15,792 nucleotides of DNA, taken from assembly GCA_030066455.1 (NCBI GenBank), contig JASJBQ010000105.1, forward strand, positions 1-15,792, in the 5' to 3' direction. Each line of letters starts with the position of its first letter. Positions within the stretch are counted from its first letter, which is position 1. Origin of the DNA: Desulfobacterales bacterium. Lineage in GTDB: Bacteria; Desulfobacterota; Desulfobacteria; Desulfobacterales; UBA5852. Below, one piece after another: positions 1 to 7,606 of this stretch. The translations under genes were made by a program, and so were the position numbers. The notes below the pieces were generated by a model. That model was not told the origin of the DNA. It did not search any database and was given only the letters and a program-made list of their open reading frames with translations.

Positions 1-976
1 AAAGACCCAGGTGCCCGCGGTAGACATAGTTGGATAAACCATGGCGCGTTTACAACGAAAGAAGGGCCCCGGCAGCAAGAAAAAGAAGCAGGGGGGGGCG
101 GAAGGCAAACCGGCGGGATCGGCACCGGACGATGGCAGCACAGCCAGTGTGACGCCTATCGCCAAGAAGAAAGCCTATAGCGTTTCACGTCGTCCTTCGG
201 CCGCCGTGAAGACCAAAAGCGAACCCAGTGGCAAGATTCAGGGCTGGTGGGGCCAGTCCATGCAGTTCCTCCGAGAAGTCAAGGTGGAACTCAAGAAGGT
301 CGCCTGGCCTTCACGCAAGCAAACGGTGGGATCGACCGTCGTGGTACTGGTGCTGGTCTTCATCATTTCCGCATTTCTCGGCGTGGTCGACATGGGGCTC
401 TCCAGCCTTGTGCGCCTGGTCCTGCACTAATGTGAGGCAAAAGTGGCCCTAAACAAAAGATGGTACATCGTTCACGTCTATTCCGGGTTCGAGAACAAAG
501 TCAAGAAATCGCTTGAAGACCGCATCCAGAATTCCCCCGATCCGGATAAATTCGGCGAGGTGGTGGTGCCCACCGAAGAGGTCGTGGAGCTGGTCAAGGG
601 CAAGCGTAAAACCTCGGCCCGCAAGTTCTATCCCGGCTATATTCTGGTCAATATGCATCTGGACGACGAAACCTGGCACATCGTCAACGATACCGCCAAG
701 GTGACCGGATTCCTGGGGGGACGGGACAAGCCGACACCCATCACGGATGAAGAGGCTAACCAGATCTTAAACCGCATGGAAGCCGGCAAAGAAAAGCCGC
801 AGCCCAAGTACTTCTTTGAAGCCGGTGATGAGATTCGCGTCATCGACGGCCCGTTTACCAACTTCAACGGCACGGTGGACGAAGTCAATGCCGAGAAGGG
901 GAAGATCCGGGTGCTGGTCAGTATTTTCGGGCGGTCGACGCCGGTTGAGTTGGATTTCGTTCAGGTAACCAAGATC
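1..976 (+). repeat. Direct repeat copy 1 (secE leader, secE, nusG)
   Basis: This segment aligns without any gap to 14817-15792 at a constant offset of 14,816 bases. It covers 40 bases of secE leader, secE, the 12-base spacer and nusG up to its last sense codon. A hand count finds about 70-75 substitutions in 976 bases (about 92-93% identity). Most coding changes are synonymous. The similarity reaches both window edges, so the true repeat limits are not visible. Confidence 0.9.
41..430 (+). CDS. secE: SecE, preprotein translocase subunit (copy 1)
   Basis: SecE is the small clamp subunit that holds SecY in the inner-membrane SecYEG protein-conducting channel. The 129-residue product has two parts. 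Residues 1-66 are a lysine-, alanine- and serine-rich tail with no recognisable fold. Residues 67-129 are the canonical single-span SecE domain: an amphipathic helix with the conserved EVKVELKKVAWPSRKQT signature (79-95), then one membrane segment at about 96-116. The family minimum is about 60 residues, so the tail is an extension. No strong Shine-Dalgarno precedes the ATG, only GTTGGAT about 5 bases upstream, and the same weak site lies before copy 2. nusG starts 12 bases after the stop, the usual operon pairing. Copy 2 differs at 11 residues, all within 9-66. Confidence 0.95.
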   Translation: MARLQRKKGPGSKKKKQGGAEGKPAGSAPDDGSTASVTPIAKKKAYSVSRRPSAAVKTKSEPSGKIQGWWGQSMQFLREVKVELKKVAWPSRKQTVGSTVVVLVLVFIISAFLGVVDMGLSSLVRLVLH

Positions 977-979
977 TAA
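443..979 (+). CDS. nusG: NusG, transcription elongation/antitermination factor (copy 1)
   Basis: NusG binds the beta' clamp of elongating RNA polymerase, suppresses pausing and links polymerase to Rho or to ribosomal protein S10. The 178-residue product has the N-terminal NGN domain (about 5-115, beginning RWYIVHVYSGFENKV, with the conserved FYPGYILV at 62-69). A linker leads to a C-terminal KOW domain (about 125-178, with GDEIRVIDGPF and FNGTVDEV). The length is normal for the family. The start is GTG, with GTGAGG about 6 bases upstream; no ATG offers a better full-length start. It follows secE by 12 bases and precedes rplK by 42, the standard secE-nusG-rplK order. Copy 2 differs at only four residues: P32T, D35E, I80T and A127T. 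Confidence 0.96.
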   Translation: MALNKRWYIVHVYSGFENKVKKSLEDRIQNSPDPDKFGEVVVPTEEVVELVKGKRKTSARKFYPGYILVNMHLDDETWHIVNDTAKVTGFLGGRDKPTPITDEEANQILNRMEAGKEKPQPKYFFEAGDEIRVIDGPFTNFNGTVDEVNAEKGKIRVLVSIFGRSTPVELDFVQVTKI

Positions 980-1021
980 GCGCCAGGCAACGCGTGGCAT
1001 AAGAGGAGTAAGTGACCAAAG

Positions 1022-1444
1022 ATGGCTAAAAAAGTTATGGCAATGATCAAACTGCAGGTTGAGGCGGGCAAAGCCAATCCCTCCCCGCCGATCGGCCCGG
1101 CGTTGGGGCAGCACGGGGTCAACATCATGGATTTCTGCAAGGCTTTCAATGCCCGGACGGCCAACGAGGCCGGTATGATCATCCCGGTGGTTATCACCGT
1201 CTATCAGGACCGCTCGTTTACGTTTATCACCAAGACACCGCCGGCTGCGGTTTTACTCAAAAAAGCGGCCAAAGTGGCCAAGGGCGCGGGCGACCCGAAG
1301 CGCGACCGTGTGGGCAAGGTGACGCGTACACAAGTAGAGGAAATTGCCAAACTGAAAATGCCGGACCTGAACGCCAATGATTTGGATGCGGCCTGCCGGA
1401 TCATTGCCGGTACGGCCCGCAGCATGGGGATCGAAGTCGTTTAG
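1022..1444 (+). CDS. rplK: Ribosomal protein L11
   Basis: L11 binds 23S rRNA at the GTPase-associated centre at the base of the L7/L12 stalk and is needed for RelA-dependent stringent signalling. The 140-residue product is full length. Its N-terminal domain has the hallmark proline-rich switch [19 protein letters not shown] (about 21-39). The C-terminal rRNA-binding domain (about 70-140) includes [13 protein letters not shown] and ends RSMGIEVV. The ATG at 1022 has GAGGAG about 13 bases upstream and opens with the typical MAKKV start. In other bacteria L1 represses the rplK-rplA message by binding near the L11 start. No convincing L1 site was identified here, so that control is inferred from the family only. 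Confidence 0.97.
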   Translation: MAKKVMAMIKLQVEAGKANPSPPIGPALGQHGVNIMDFCKAFNARTANEAGMIIPVVITVYQDRSFTFITKTPPAAVLLKKAAKVAKGAGDPKRDRVGKVTRTQVEEIAKLKMPDLNANDLDAACRIIAGTARSMGIEVV

Positions 1445-1467
1445 CCAAAGGGAGTGAGAAAAGAGCA

Positions 1468-2172
1468 ATGCCGAAGCGGGGTAAACACTATACGCAGTCC
1501 AGAGATAAATTGAAGGCGGCCGTGCCGTCGAACTTCGAAGAAGCCGTGCAGCACACCCTGGCCTCGTCTTTTGCCAAGTTTGACGAAACCGTCGACGTGG
1601 CAGTCAAGCTGGGGGTCGATCCGCGCCATGCCGATCAGATGGTTCGCGGTACCGTGGTGCTTCCCAACGGGCTGGGCAAAGAAGTCAAGGTCCTGGTATT
1701 TGCCAAGGGCGAAAAAGAAAAAGAAGCTCAGGATGCCGGTGCTGATTTCGTCGGCAACGACGACTTGATCGAGAAGATCAAGGGGGGCTGGTTTGGATTC
1801 GACAAGGCCGTGGCCACGCCGGATATGATGGGTACCGTCGGTAAAATCGGCAAGCTGCTGGGCCCCCGGGGGTTGATGCCCAATGCCAAGACCGGAACGG
1901 TCACCTTTGAACTGGCCCGCGCGATTCAGGAACTCAAGGCCGGAAAAATCGACTTCCGGGTGGAGAAGGCTGGTATTGTCCACGCCCCCATGGGCAAAGT
2001 CTCCTTCGGAGCGGAGAAAATCGTCCAGAATATAACGGCTTTTCTCGAAACGATCATGCGCCTCAAACCGACTTCCAGCAAGGGAACCTATCTCAAGGGG
2101 GTCGCCATTTCAACCACGATGGGACCGGGCCTCAAAGTCGATGTCGCCCAGGTCAAGGAACTGCTCAAATAG
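1468..2172 (+). CDS. rplA: Ribosomal protein L1
   Basis: L1 forms the mobile L1 stalk of the 50S subunit that guides deacylated tRNA out of the E site, and in many bacteria it represses its own mRNA. The 234-residue product has normal length. It opens MPKRGKHY and contains the conserved rRNA-binding stretch ending in [16 protein letters not shown] (about 131-146) plus the C-terminal [17 protein letters not shown] segment. It starts 23 bases after rplK, with GGGAGTGAG just upstream as ribosome site. It is followed not by rplJ directly but by a long leader, consistent with L11-L1 and L10-L12 being separately controlled units. Confidence 0.97.
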   Translation: MPKRGKHYTQSRDKLKAAVPSNFEEAVQHTLASSFAKFDETVDVAVKLGVDPRHADQMVRGTVVLPNGLGKEVKVLVFAKGEKEKEAQDAGADFVGNDDLIEKIKGGWFGFDKAVATPDMMGTVGKIGKLLGPRGLMPNAKTGTVTFELARAIQELKAGKIDFRVEKAGIVHAPMGKVSFGAEKIVQNITAFLETIMRLKPTSSKGTYLKGVAISTTMGPGLKVDVAQVKELLK

Positions 2173-2284
2173 ATCCGGTCGTCGGACCCGCTGGCCGGCA
2201 AGCGCTGCCTTTCCCGCACTGCTTGTTTGTGCGCCGTTGGGGGCCACGGCCGACAGCGATCACCGTTTGTTTTAATCATACAGC

Positions 2285-2415
2285 CATCCTGTCAAAGACC
2301 GTAGGTTCACGAAGGACGTGTTTAATCGGCTCCGGCCGGCCTACCGAGGCAGCGTGTTCGTCTTGTTGGTACCTCCGGTTTACAAGGGATGCGGGAAAGG
2401 AGGTGTTGGGTACTC
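2285..2415 (+). promoter_or_regulatory. L10-type ribosomal protein leader of rplJ-rplL
   Basis: The 243-base rplA-rplJ gap contains the sequence signature of the L10 leader, an mRNA structure bound by the L10-(L12)n complex to repress rplJ-rplL translation. Visible pieces are CAAAGACCGTAGGTTC (from 2293) and CCTACCGAGGC (from 2340). GTAGG at 2301-2305 can pair with CCTAC at 2340-2344 to close the central helix, with TTTAATCGGC inside the loop. Recognition rests on this conserved pair and on its position before rplJ. The 5' boundary is approximate, and nothing else was recognised in 2173-2284. Confidence 0.75.
2371..2404 (+). promoter_or_regulatory. Possible Shine-Dalgarno-sequestering hairpin before rplJ
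   Basis: ACCTCC at 2371-2376 is perfectly complementary to GGAGGT at 2399-2404, which is the core of the rplJ ribosome site (AAAGGAGGTG, 2396-2405). The stem has 6 bp and a loop of about 22 bases, and G-U pairs could extend it slightly outward. Placed right after the L10-leader core, it could couple L10 binding to rplJ translation. The pairing is seen in the sequence; the function is inferred. Confidence 0.5.
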
Positions 2416-2937
2416 GTGAAATTAGATGAGAAACAGAAGATCGTAGCGGCCTTGCGCGAGAAATTCGAGGCGGCCCAGGTAGTCATCGTCACGGATTACA
2501 AAGGACTCGATGTCGCCCAGATGAACGATCTGCGCCGCAAGCTGCGCGAAGCCGAAGTTGAGTATCAGGTGGTCAAGAATACCATGCTCATTCGCGCTTC
2601 CAAGGATACGGATGCCGCGCAGTTGACGGATGCGTTCAAAGGCCCCAGTGCGATTGCACTGGCCTTTACGGATCCCGTGGCACCGGCCAAGGTCCTGACG
2701 CAGTTCGCCAAGGACAATGACAAGCTGGAAATCAAAGCGGGCGTCATGAACGGCAAACTGCTCGACCTGAGCGCCATTACGGCCCTGTCCAAGCTGCCCT
2801 CGCGTGAGGAACTGCTGGCGCAGGTGCTTGCGGCGATGAATGCCGTACCTCAGGGGTTGGTCAGTGCGCTGGCCGATGCGCCGCGGCGCCTGGTCAATGT
2901 GTTGAATGCGGTCAAAGATCAGAAAGAAGCTGCCTGA
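2416..2937 (+). CDS. rplJ: Ribosomal protein L10 (stalk base P0)
   Basis: L10 anchors L7/L12 dimers to the 50S stalk base and, complexed with them, represses its own operon. The product is 173 residues from the GTG at 2416, reading MKLDEKQKIVAALREKF. This start lies 10 bases after an excellent AAAGGAGGTG site. An upstream in-frame ATG at 2389 would place the Shine-Dalgarno inside the gene and add nine atypical residues, so it is rejected. The N-terminal rRNA-binding domain (about 1-130) contains TDYKGLDVAQMNDLR and VKNTMLIRA. A helical tail (about 135-173) carries the L12-binding helix. The L10 leader upstream indicates autoregulation. rplL follows after 77 AT-rich bases. Confidence 0.95.
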   Translation: MKLDEKQKIVAALREKFEAAQVVIVTDYKGLDVAQMNDLRRKLREAEVEYQVVKNTMLIRASKDTDAAQLTDAFKGPSAIALAFTDPVAPAKVLTQFAKDNDKLEIKAGVMNGKLLDLSAITALSKLPSREELLAQVLAAMNAVPQGLVSALADAPRRLVNVLNAVKDQKEAA

Positions 2938-3014
2938 GGGTCCGCATCCCTCGCATGATGTGCATTATAACAAAAAATCTTTATTAAGCGTTTAATCTGG
3001 AGGTTAATCTTAAA

Positions 3015-3401
3015 ATGGCTGATATCACCAAAGACGATGTGATTGAATTCATCGCGAATATGTCTGTGCTCGACCTTTCGGAACTGGTCAAGGAACTTGA
3101 AGAAAAATTCGGCGTATCCGCGGCGGCCCCGGTGGCCATGATGGCGGGGATGCCGGCGGGCGGTGCCGAAGGCGCTGCGGCCGAGGAAAAGACCGAATTC
3201 GATGTTGTCCTCACGGCTCACGGGGACAAGAAGATTCAGGTCATCAAAGAGGTTCGGGCCATCACCGGACTGGGCCTCAAAGAAGCCAAAGAACTCGTGG
3301 AAAGCACACCCAAGGCTGTCAAGGAAGGTGTGCCCAAAGACGAAGCCGAGAAAATCAAGGGTCAGCTCGAAGAAGCTGGCGCGCAGGTGGAAGTCAAGTA
3401 A
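3015..3401 (+). CDS. rplL: Ribosomal protein L7/L12
   Basis: L7/L12 is the multicopy stalk protein that recruits and stimulates translational GTPases such as EF-Tu and EF-G. The 128-residue product shows the full layout. An N-terminal dimerisation domain (about 1-35, with [16 protein letters not shown]) is followed by a flexible Ala/Gly-rich hinge (about 36-57). The C-terminal factor-binding domain (about 60-128) has [32 protein letters not shown] and the ending [11 protein letters not shown] good GGAGG site at 2999-3003 precedes the ATG by 11 bases. The strong ribosome site suits the higher dose of L12 relative to L10. The AT-rich 77-base spacer before it contains no gene. Confidence 0.97.
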   Translation: MADITKDDVIEFIANMSVLDLSELVKELEEKFGVSAAAPVAMMAGMPAGGAEGAAAEEKTEFDVVLTAHGDKKIQVIKEVRAITGLGLKEAKELVESTPKAVKEGVPKDEAEKIKGQLEEAGAQVEVK

Positions 3402-3423
3402 GCCCCAAGTCTCCGGACTTCAC

Positions 3424-3462
3424 TCCGGGAGGGGTTTGGCCCCTCCCGGGCGCCTTAAGCGC
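3424..3462 (+). terminator. GC-rich hairpin(s) between rplL and rpoB: attenuator or processing site
   Basis: CCGGGAGGGG (3425-3434) and CCCCTCCCGG (3440-3449) form a perfect 10-bp stem with a 5-base TTTGG loop, extendable by a T-G pair. A second small hairpin, GCGC-CTTAA-GCGC (3450-3462), follows at once. No T-run follows, so a full Rho-independent terminator is unlikely. In E. coli the rplL-rpoB gap holds a partial terminator and an RNase III site that set the ratio of ribosomal protein to polymerase message. The same role here is inferred from position and structure. Confidence 0.6.
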
Positions 3463-3488
3463 AAAATCCATCATTGCCTGGAGAAGCC

Positions 3489-6400
3489 ATGTCGGAAATG
3501 TCACTGGCCAAACAGCGAATTCGTAAGAATTTCGGAAAAATTCCTCAAATCGTTGAAATCCCGGACCTGATCGGCGTTCAGCGGGAATCCTATAGCCGGT
3601 TCCTGCAAATGCACGTGCCCCCCGAACAGCGGGAAGATATCGGGCTGCAGTCCGTCTTTAAATCGGTTTTCCCGATTAAGGACTTTACCGGAAGCGCGTC
3701 CCTCGAGTTCGTTTCCTACCGCTTTGCCGAGGTAAAGCACAGTGTTGAGGAGTGTATCCATCGGGGGATGACTTACGAAATCCCGTTGCGCATTACCGCA
3801 CGCCTCGTGGTTTACGACGTGGACGCCGAGACGGGGGTTTCCAATATCCGCGACATCAAGGAGCAGGAGATCTACTTTGGCACGATTCCGCTGATGACCG
3901 ATAAGGGCACCTTCATCATCAACGGTACCGAGCGGGTCGTCGTCAGCCAGTTGCATCGCTCCTCGGGGGTTTTCTTCGACCACGACAAGGGCAAGACGCA
4001 TTCATCGGGCAAGATCATTTACAGCTCGCGGATCATCCCGGTGCGCGGCTCCTGGATTGATCTCGAGATCGACCCCAAGGATATCGTCTATATCCGCATC
4101 GACCGCCGGCGCAAATTCCCGGTCACGATTCTGTTCAAGGCCTTTGGCTTCTCTTCCGAAGATCTTCTGAACTACTTCTACCACCAGGAGCGGATCTTCC
4201 TGAAGGGCAAGCGCGTCTTCAAATCGTTTCACCCCGATCTGCTCAAGGGACAGCGCGCCACCCGAGACGTAAAGGACCCCGATTCCGGCGAAGTGGTCGT
4301 CAAAAAGGGCCGCATCTTCACCAAACGCGCCATCAAACGTCTGAGTGCCGCGGGTCTGCAGGAATTTCCGATCAACGAAGAGGACGTCATCGGCAAGGTC
4401 CTGGCCCGGAAGGTCACCCATCCCAAAAGCGGCGCCCTGCTGGCTCAAATCAACGAGGCCATCGACGAGGACATGCTGGCGAAGCTGCGCGAAGCCGGGA
4501 TCAAATATCTGGACGTCCTGTTCATCGACGGCGTCACCAGCAGCGATGCCGTCCGCAAGACCCTCCTGCTCGACAAGGTTGAAAGCAAGGAGGAGGCCCT
4601 GATCGAAATCTACCGGCGTCTGCGCCCGGGCAATCCGGCGACACCTGAGGTGGCCCAGGATTTCATCGACAACCTGTTTTTCAAATCGACTTACTACGAC
4701 CTCTCGGGGGTCGGACGCATGAAGATCAACCAGCGTCTGGGCATCGACAGCGACATCAACCTCCGCATTCTGCGCAAGGAGGATATTCTGTTGACGGCCA
4801 AAACGCTGATCGAACTGCGCGACACCCAGGGGGTGGTGGACGATATCGATCATCTGGGCAACCGGCGCGTCCGGGCGGTGGGTGAACTCCTGGAGAACCA
4901 GTACCGTATCGGACTGGTGCGCATGGAACGGGCCATCAAGGAGCGCATGAGTCTGCAGGAAGTCGATGCCCTCATGCCGCACGACTTGGTCAACCCCAAG
5001 CCGGTGTCGGCCGTGGTCAAGGAATTCTTCGGCACCAGCCAGCTCTCGCAATTCATGGACCAGACCAACCCGCTGTCGGAAACCACCCACAAGCGCCGTT
5101 TGAGCGCGCTGGGTCCGGGTGGCCTGACCCGTGAGCGTGCCGGTTTTGAGGTGCGCGACGTGCACCCCTCGCACTACGGACGCATCTGCCCGATCGAAAC
5201 GCCGGAGGGCCCCAATATCGGCCTGATCGTCTCTCTGAGCACCTATGCGCGCGTCAACCAGTACGGCTTCATCGAAACGCCCTACAGCGTCGTCAGCGAG
5301 GCGACGATTACCGACAAGGTGCGTTTCCTGAGCGCTTTCGAGGAGCAGGAGCACCCGATTGCCCAGGCCAACGCCCCAGTCGACGCGAACCGGCACTATG
5401 TCAACCCGCTTGTAACCTCGCGGGTGTCCGGCGAATTCATGATGGTGGAAAACGACAAGATCGAGCTGATGGACATTTCGCCCAATCAGCTCGTCAGCGT
5501 ATCCGCCTCTTTGATCCCCTTTCTGGAAAACGACGACGCCAACCGAGCCCTCATGGGATCGAACATGCAGCGCCAAGCCGTGCCGCTGTTGATCAGCGAA
5601 GCGCCTCTGGTCGGTACCGGGATCGAGAGCGTCGTCGCACGCGATTCCGGGGTCGCGATCGTCGCCCGCCGCGACGGCGAGGTGGTGGATGTGGATGCGT
5701 CGCGCATCGTCATCCGGCACGATACGGCCGAGGACGGCAACGGCGCCGACAAACCGGTGACGATTTACAATCTCTCCAAATTCGTGCGCAGCAACCAGAA
5801 TACCTGTTTCAACCACCGCCCGATCGTCCGTAAGGGCGACCGGGTGGTCAAGGGGCAGATCGTGGCGGACGGTCCCGCCACCGACAAGGGCGAACTGGCC
5901 CTGGGCAAGAATGTGACCGTGGCCTTCATGCCCTGGGGCGGTTACAATTTCGAGGACTCCATCCTGGTCAGCGAACGTCTCGTCCGCGACGGGGTCTACA
6001 CCTCGGTGCACATCGAGGAATTCGAGGTGGTGGCCCGCGATACTAAGCTGGGCAAGGAAGACATCACGCGCGACATCCCCAACGTCGGCGATGAAGCCCT
6101 GAAGGATCTCGACGACAGCGGCATCATTCGGCTGGGGGCGGAGGTCGAACCCGGTGATATCCTGGTGGGCAAAATCACGCCCAAGGGCGAGACCCAGCTT
6201 TCGCCCGAGGAAAAGCTGCTGCGCGCGATCTTCGGCGAAAAGGCCGGCGATGTCAAAGATACCTCGCTGCGGGTGCCGCCGGGCGTTCAGGGCATCGTGA
6301 TTGATGCCAAGGTGTTTTCGCGGCGGGGTGCGAGCAAGGATGACCGCACCCGCCAGATCGAGGACGATGAGATCAGCCGCCGCGAGAAGGACTGCGAGGA

Positions 6401-7589
6401 TGAGATCAACATTATCGAGGGCGTGGCCCGCGATCGTCTGACCAAACTGCTCGCGGGGCAGAAATGCTACGCTTCGATCAAGAAGGGCAAGAAGACCCTG
6501 ATCGCCAAGAACGCCGTGATTACGGAAGAAGCACTGCAGGCCACGCCGCTGGCGCAGTTTGAGCACGTCATCCTCGAAGACCCTCAGCAGACGGAGGCCA
6601 TCCACGACGTCCTGGAGCAAACCCGCCGTTTGAGCGAGGAGGTCCGGGAGCGCTTCGATCAGCACGTCAGCCGGTTCGAAAAGGGCGATGACCTGCCCCC
6701 GGGCGTGATCAAGATGGTCAAGGTCTATGTGGCCATGAAGCGCAAGCTCTCCGTCGGGGACAAGATGGCCGGACGGCACGGCAACAAGGGTGTTGTCTCC
6801 CGCATCCTGCCCATCGAAGACCTGCCCTATTTCGAAAACGGCAAGCCGGTGGACATGGTGCTCAACCCGCTGGGAGTTCCTTCGCGCATGAACGTCGGCC
6901 AGATTCTGGAAATTCACCTCGGCTTGGCGGCCAAGGGCCTGGGAGACCAGATCCAGGCGCTGCTGGAGGAAAGCAAGACCAAGGCCCTGCGCGAAAAACT
7001 CGCCCGGATTTTCTCCGACAACACCACGGCCAAGGCCATCGGCAAGCTGAAAGATGGCGACCTGCTGACCTTTGCAGCCAACTACCGTGACGGCGTTCAC
7101 ATGGCCACCCCGGTGTTCGACGGTGCCAAGGAACACGAGATCAAGGCGCTCCTGGAGGAAGCCGGTCACGAGCGGCTGGCCCAGGCCAAGCTCCATGACG
7201 GCCGAACGGGCAAGCCTTTCGACGAGAAAATCACCGTCGGCACGATGTACATGCTCAAACTGCACCATCTGGTCGACGACAAGATCCATGCCCGCTCTAT
7301 CGGGCCCTACTCGCTTGTGACCCAGCAGCCGCTGGGCGGCAAAGCCCAATTCGGTGGGCAGCGTCTGGGGGAGATGGAAGTCTGGGCCATGGAAGCCTAC
7401 GGTGCTGCTTTTGCGCTGCAGGAATTTTTAACCGTGAAGTCCGACGACATGGCCGGACGCACGCGCATGTATGAGAAGATCGTCAAGGGGCAGAATGTCC
7501 TGGAACCCGGGCTGCCCGAGTCTTTCCGGGTGATGACCAAGGAACTCCAGGCTTTGGGGCTGGATATCCAGCTGCTGGAAGGCGAATAA
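3489..7589 (+). CDS. rpoB: RNA polymerase subunit beta
   Basis: RpoB forms one jaw of the RNA polymerase cleft and part of the catalytic centre. From ATG 3489 the product is 1366 residues, within the proteobacterial range. An in-frame ATG at 3474 adds five residues but lacks a ribosome site, whereas GGAG at 3480-3483 serves 3489; ATG 3498 is a weaker alternative. The rifampicin pocket (about 513-545, [20 protein letters not shown] then KRRLSALG) keeps S520, D524, H534, R537 and S539, the equivalents of E. coli S512, D516, H526, R529 and S531, so no classical resistance change is present. The catalytic lysines K1092 and K1100 lie in [12 protein letters not shown]. Sequence between about 950 and 1060 matches the position of the proteobacterial SI2 insertion. 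rpoC starts 17 bases after the stop. Confidence 0.97.
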   Translation: MSEMSLAKQRIRKNFGKIPQIVEIPDLIGVQRESYSRFLQMHVPPEQREDIGLQSVFKSVFPIKDFTGSASLEFVSYRFAEVKHSVEECIHRGMTYEIPLRITARLVVYDVDAETGVSNIRDIKEQEIYFGTIPLMTDKGTFIINGTERVVVSQLHRSSGVFFDHDKGKTHSSGKIIYSSRIIPVRGSWIDLEIDPKDIVYIRIDRRRKFPVTILFKAFGFSSEDLLNYFYHQERIFLKGKRVFKSFHPDLLKGQRATRDVKDPDSGEVVVKKGRIFTKRAIKRLSAAGLQEFPINEEDVIGKVLARKVTHPKSGALLAQINEAIDEDMLAKLREAGIKYLDVLFIDGVTSSDAVRKTLLLDKVESKEEALIEIYRRLRPGNPATPEVAQDFIDNLFFKSTYYDLSGVGRMKINQRLGIDSDINLRILRKEDILLTAKTLIELRDTQGVVDDIDHLGNRRVRAVGELLENQYRIGLVRMERAIKERMSLQEVDALMPHDLVNPKPVSAVVKEFFGTSQLSQFMDQTNPLSETTHKRRLSALGPGGLTRERAGFEVRDVHPSHYGRICPIETPEGPNIGLIVSLSTYARVNQYGFIETPYSVVSEATITDKVRFLSAFEEQEHPIAQANAPVDANRHYVNPLVTSRVSGEFMMVENDKIELMDISPNQLVSVSASLIPFLENDDANRALMGSNMQRQAVPLLISEAPLVGTGIESVVARDSGVAIVARRDGEVVDVDASRIVIRHDTAEDGNGADKPVTIYNLSKFVRSNQNTCFNHRPIVRKGDRVVKGQIVADGPATDKGELALGKNVTVAFMPWGGYNFEDSILVSERLVRDGVYTSVHIEEFEVVARDTKLGKEDITRDIPNVGDEALKDLDDSGIIRLGAEVEPGDILVGKITPKGETQLSPEEKLLRAIFGEKAGDVKDTSLRVPPGVQGIVIDAKVFSRRGASKDDRTRQIEDDEISRREKDCEDEINIIEGVARDRLTKLLAGQKCYASIKKGKKTLIAKNAVITEEALQATPLAQFEHVILEDPQQTEAIHDVLEQTRRLSEEVRERFDQHVSRFEKGDDLPPGVIKMVKVYVAMKRKLSVGDKMAGRHGNKGVVSRILPIEDLPYFENGKPVDMVLNPLGVPSRMNVGQILEIHLGLAAKGLGDQIQALLEESKTKALREKLARIFSDNTTAKAIGKLKDGDLLTFAANYRDGVHMATPVFDGAKEHEIKALLEEAGHERLAQAKLHDGRTGKPFDEKITVGTMYMLKLHHLVDDKIHARSIGPYSLVTQQPLGGKAQFGGQRLGEMEVWAMEAYGAAFALQEFLTVKSDDMAGRTRMYEKIVKGQNVLEPGLPESFRVMTKELQALGLDIQLLEGE

Positions 7590-7606
7590 GATACAAGGAG
7601 AGCGCT

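Noticed and set aside
2223..2429. A 68-codon frame in the rplA-rplJ gap
   Set aside because: It covers the L10-leader signature and runs into rplJ in another frame. The RNA structure explains the sequence better than a protein would.
5025..5110. Possible rifampicin-resistance change in rpoB
   Set aside because: All the usual resistance positions (E. coli S512, D516, H526, R529, S531 equivalents) carry wild-type residues.
4002..7349. A 1115-codon open frame on the - strand, opposite rpoB
   Set aside because: It lies wholly antisense to rpoB, which is complete and conserved. High GC at third positions leaves few stops in this antisense frame, and the predicted protein matches no family I recognise.
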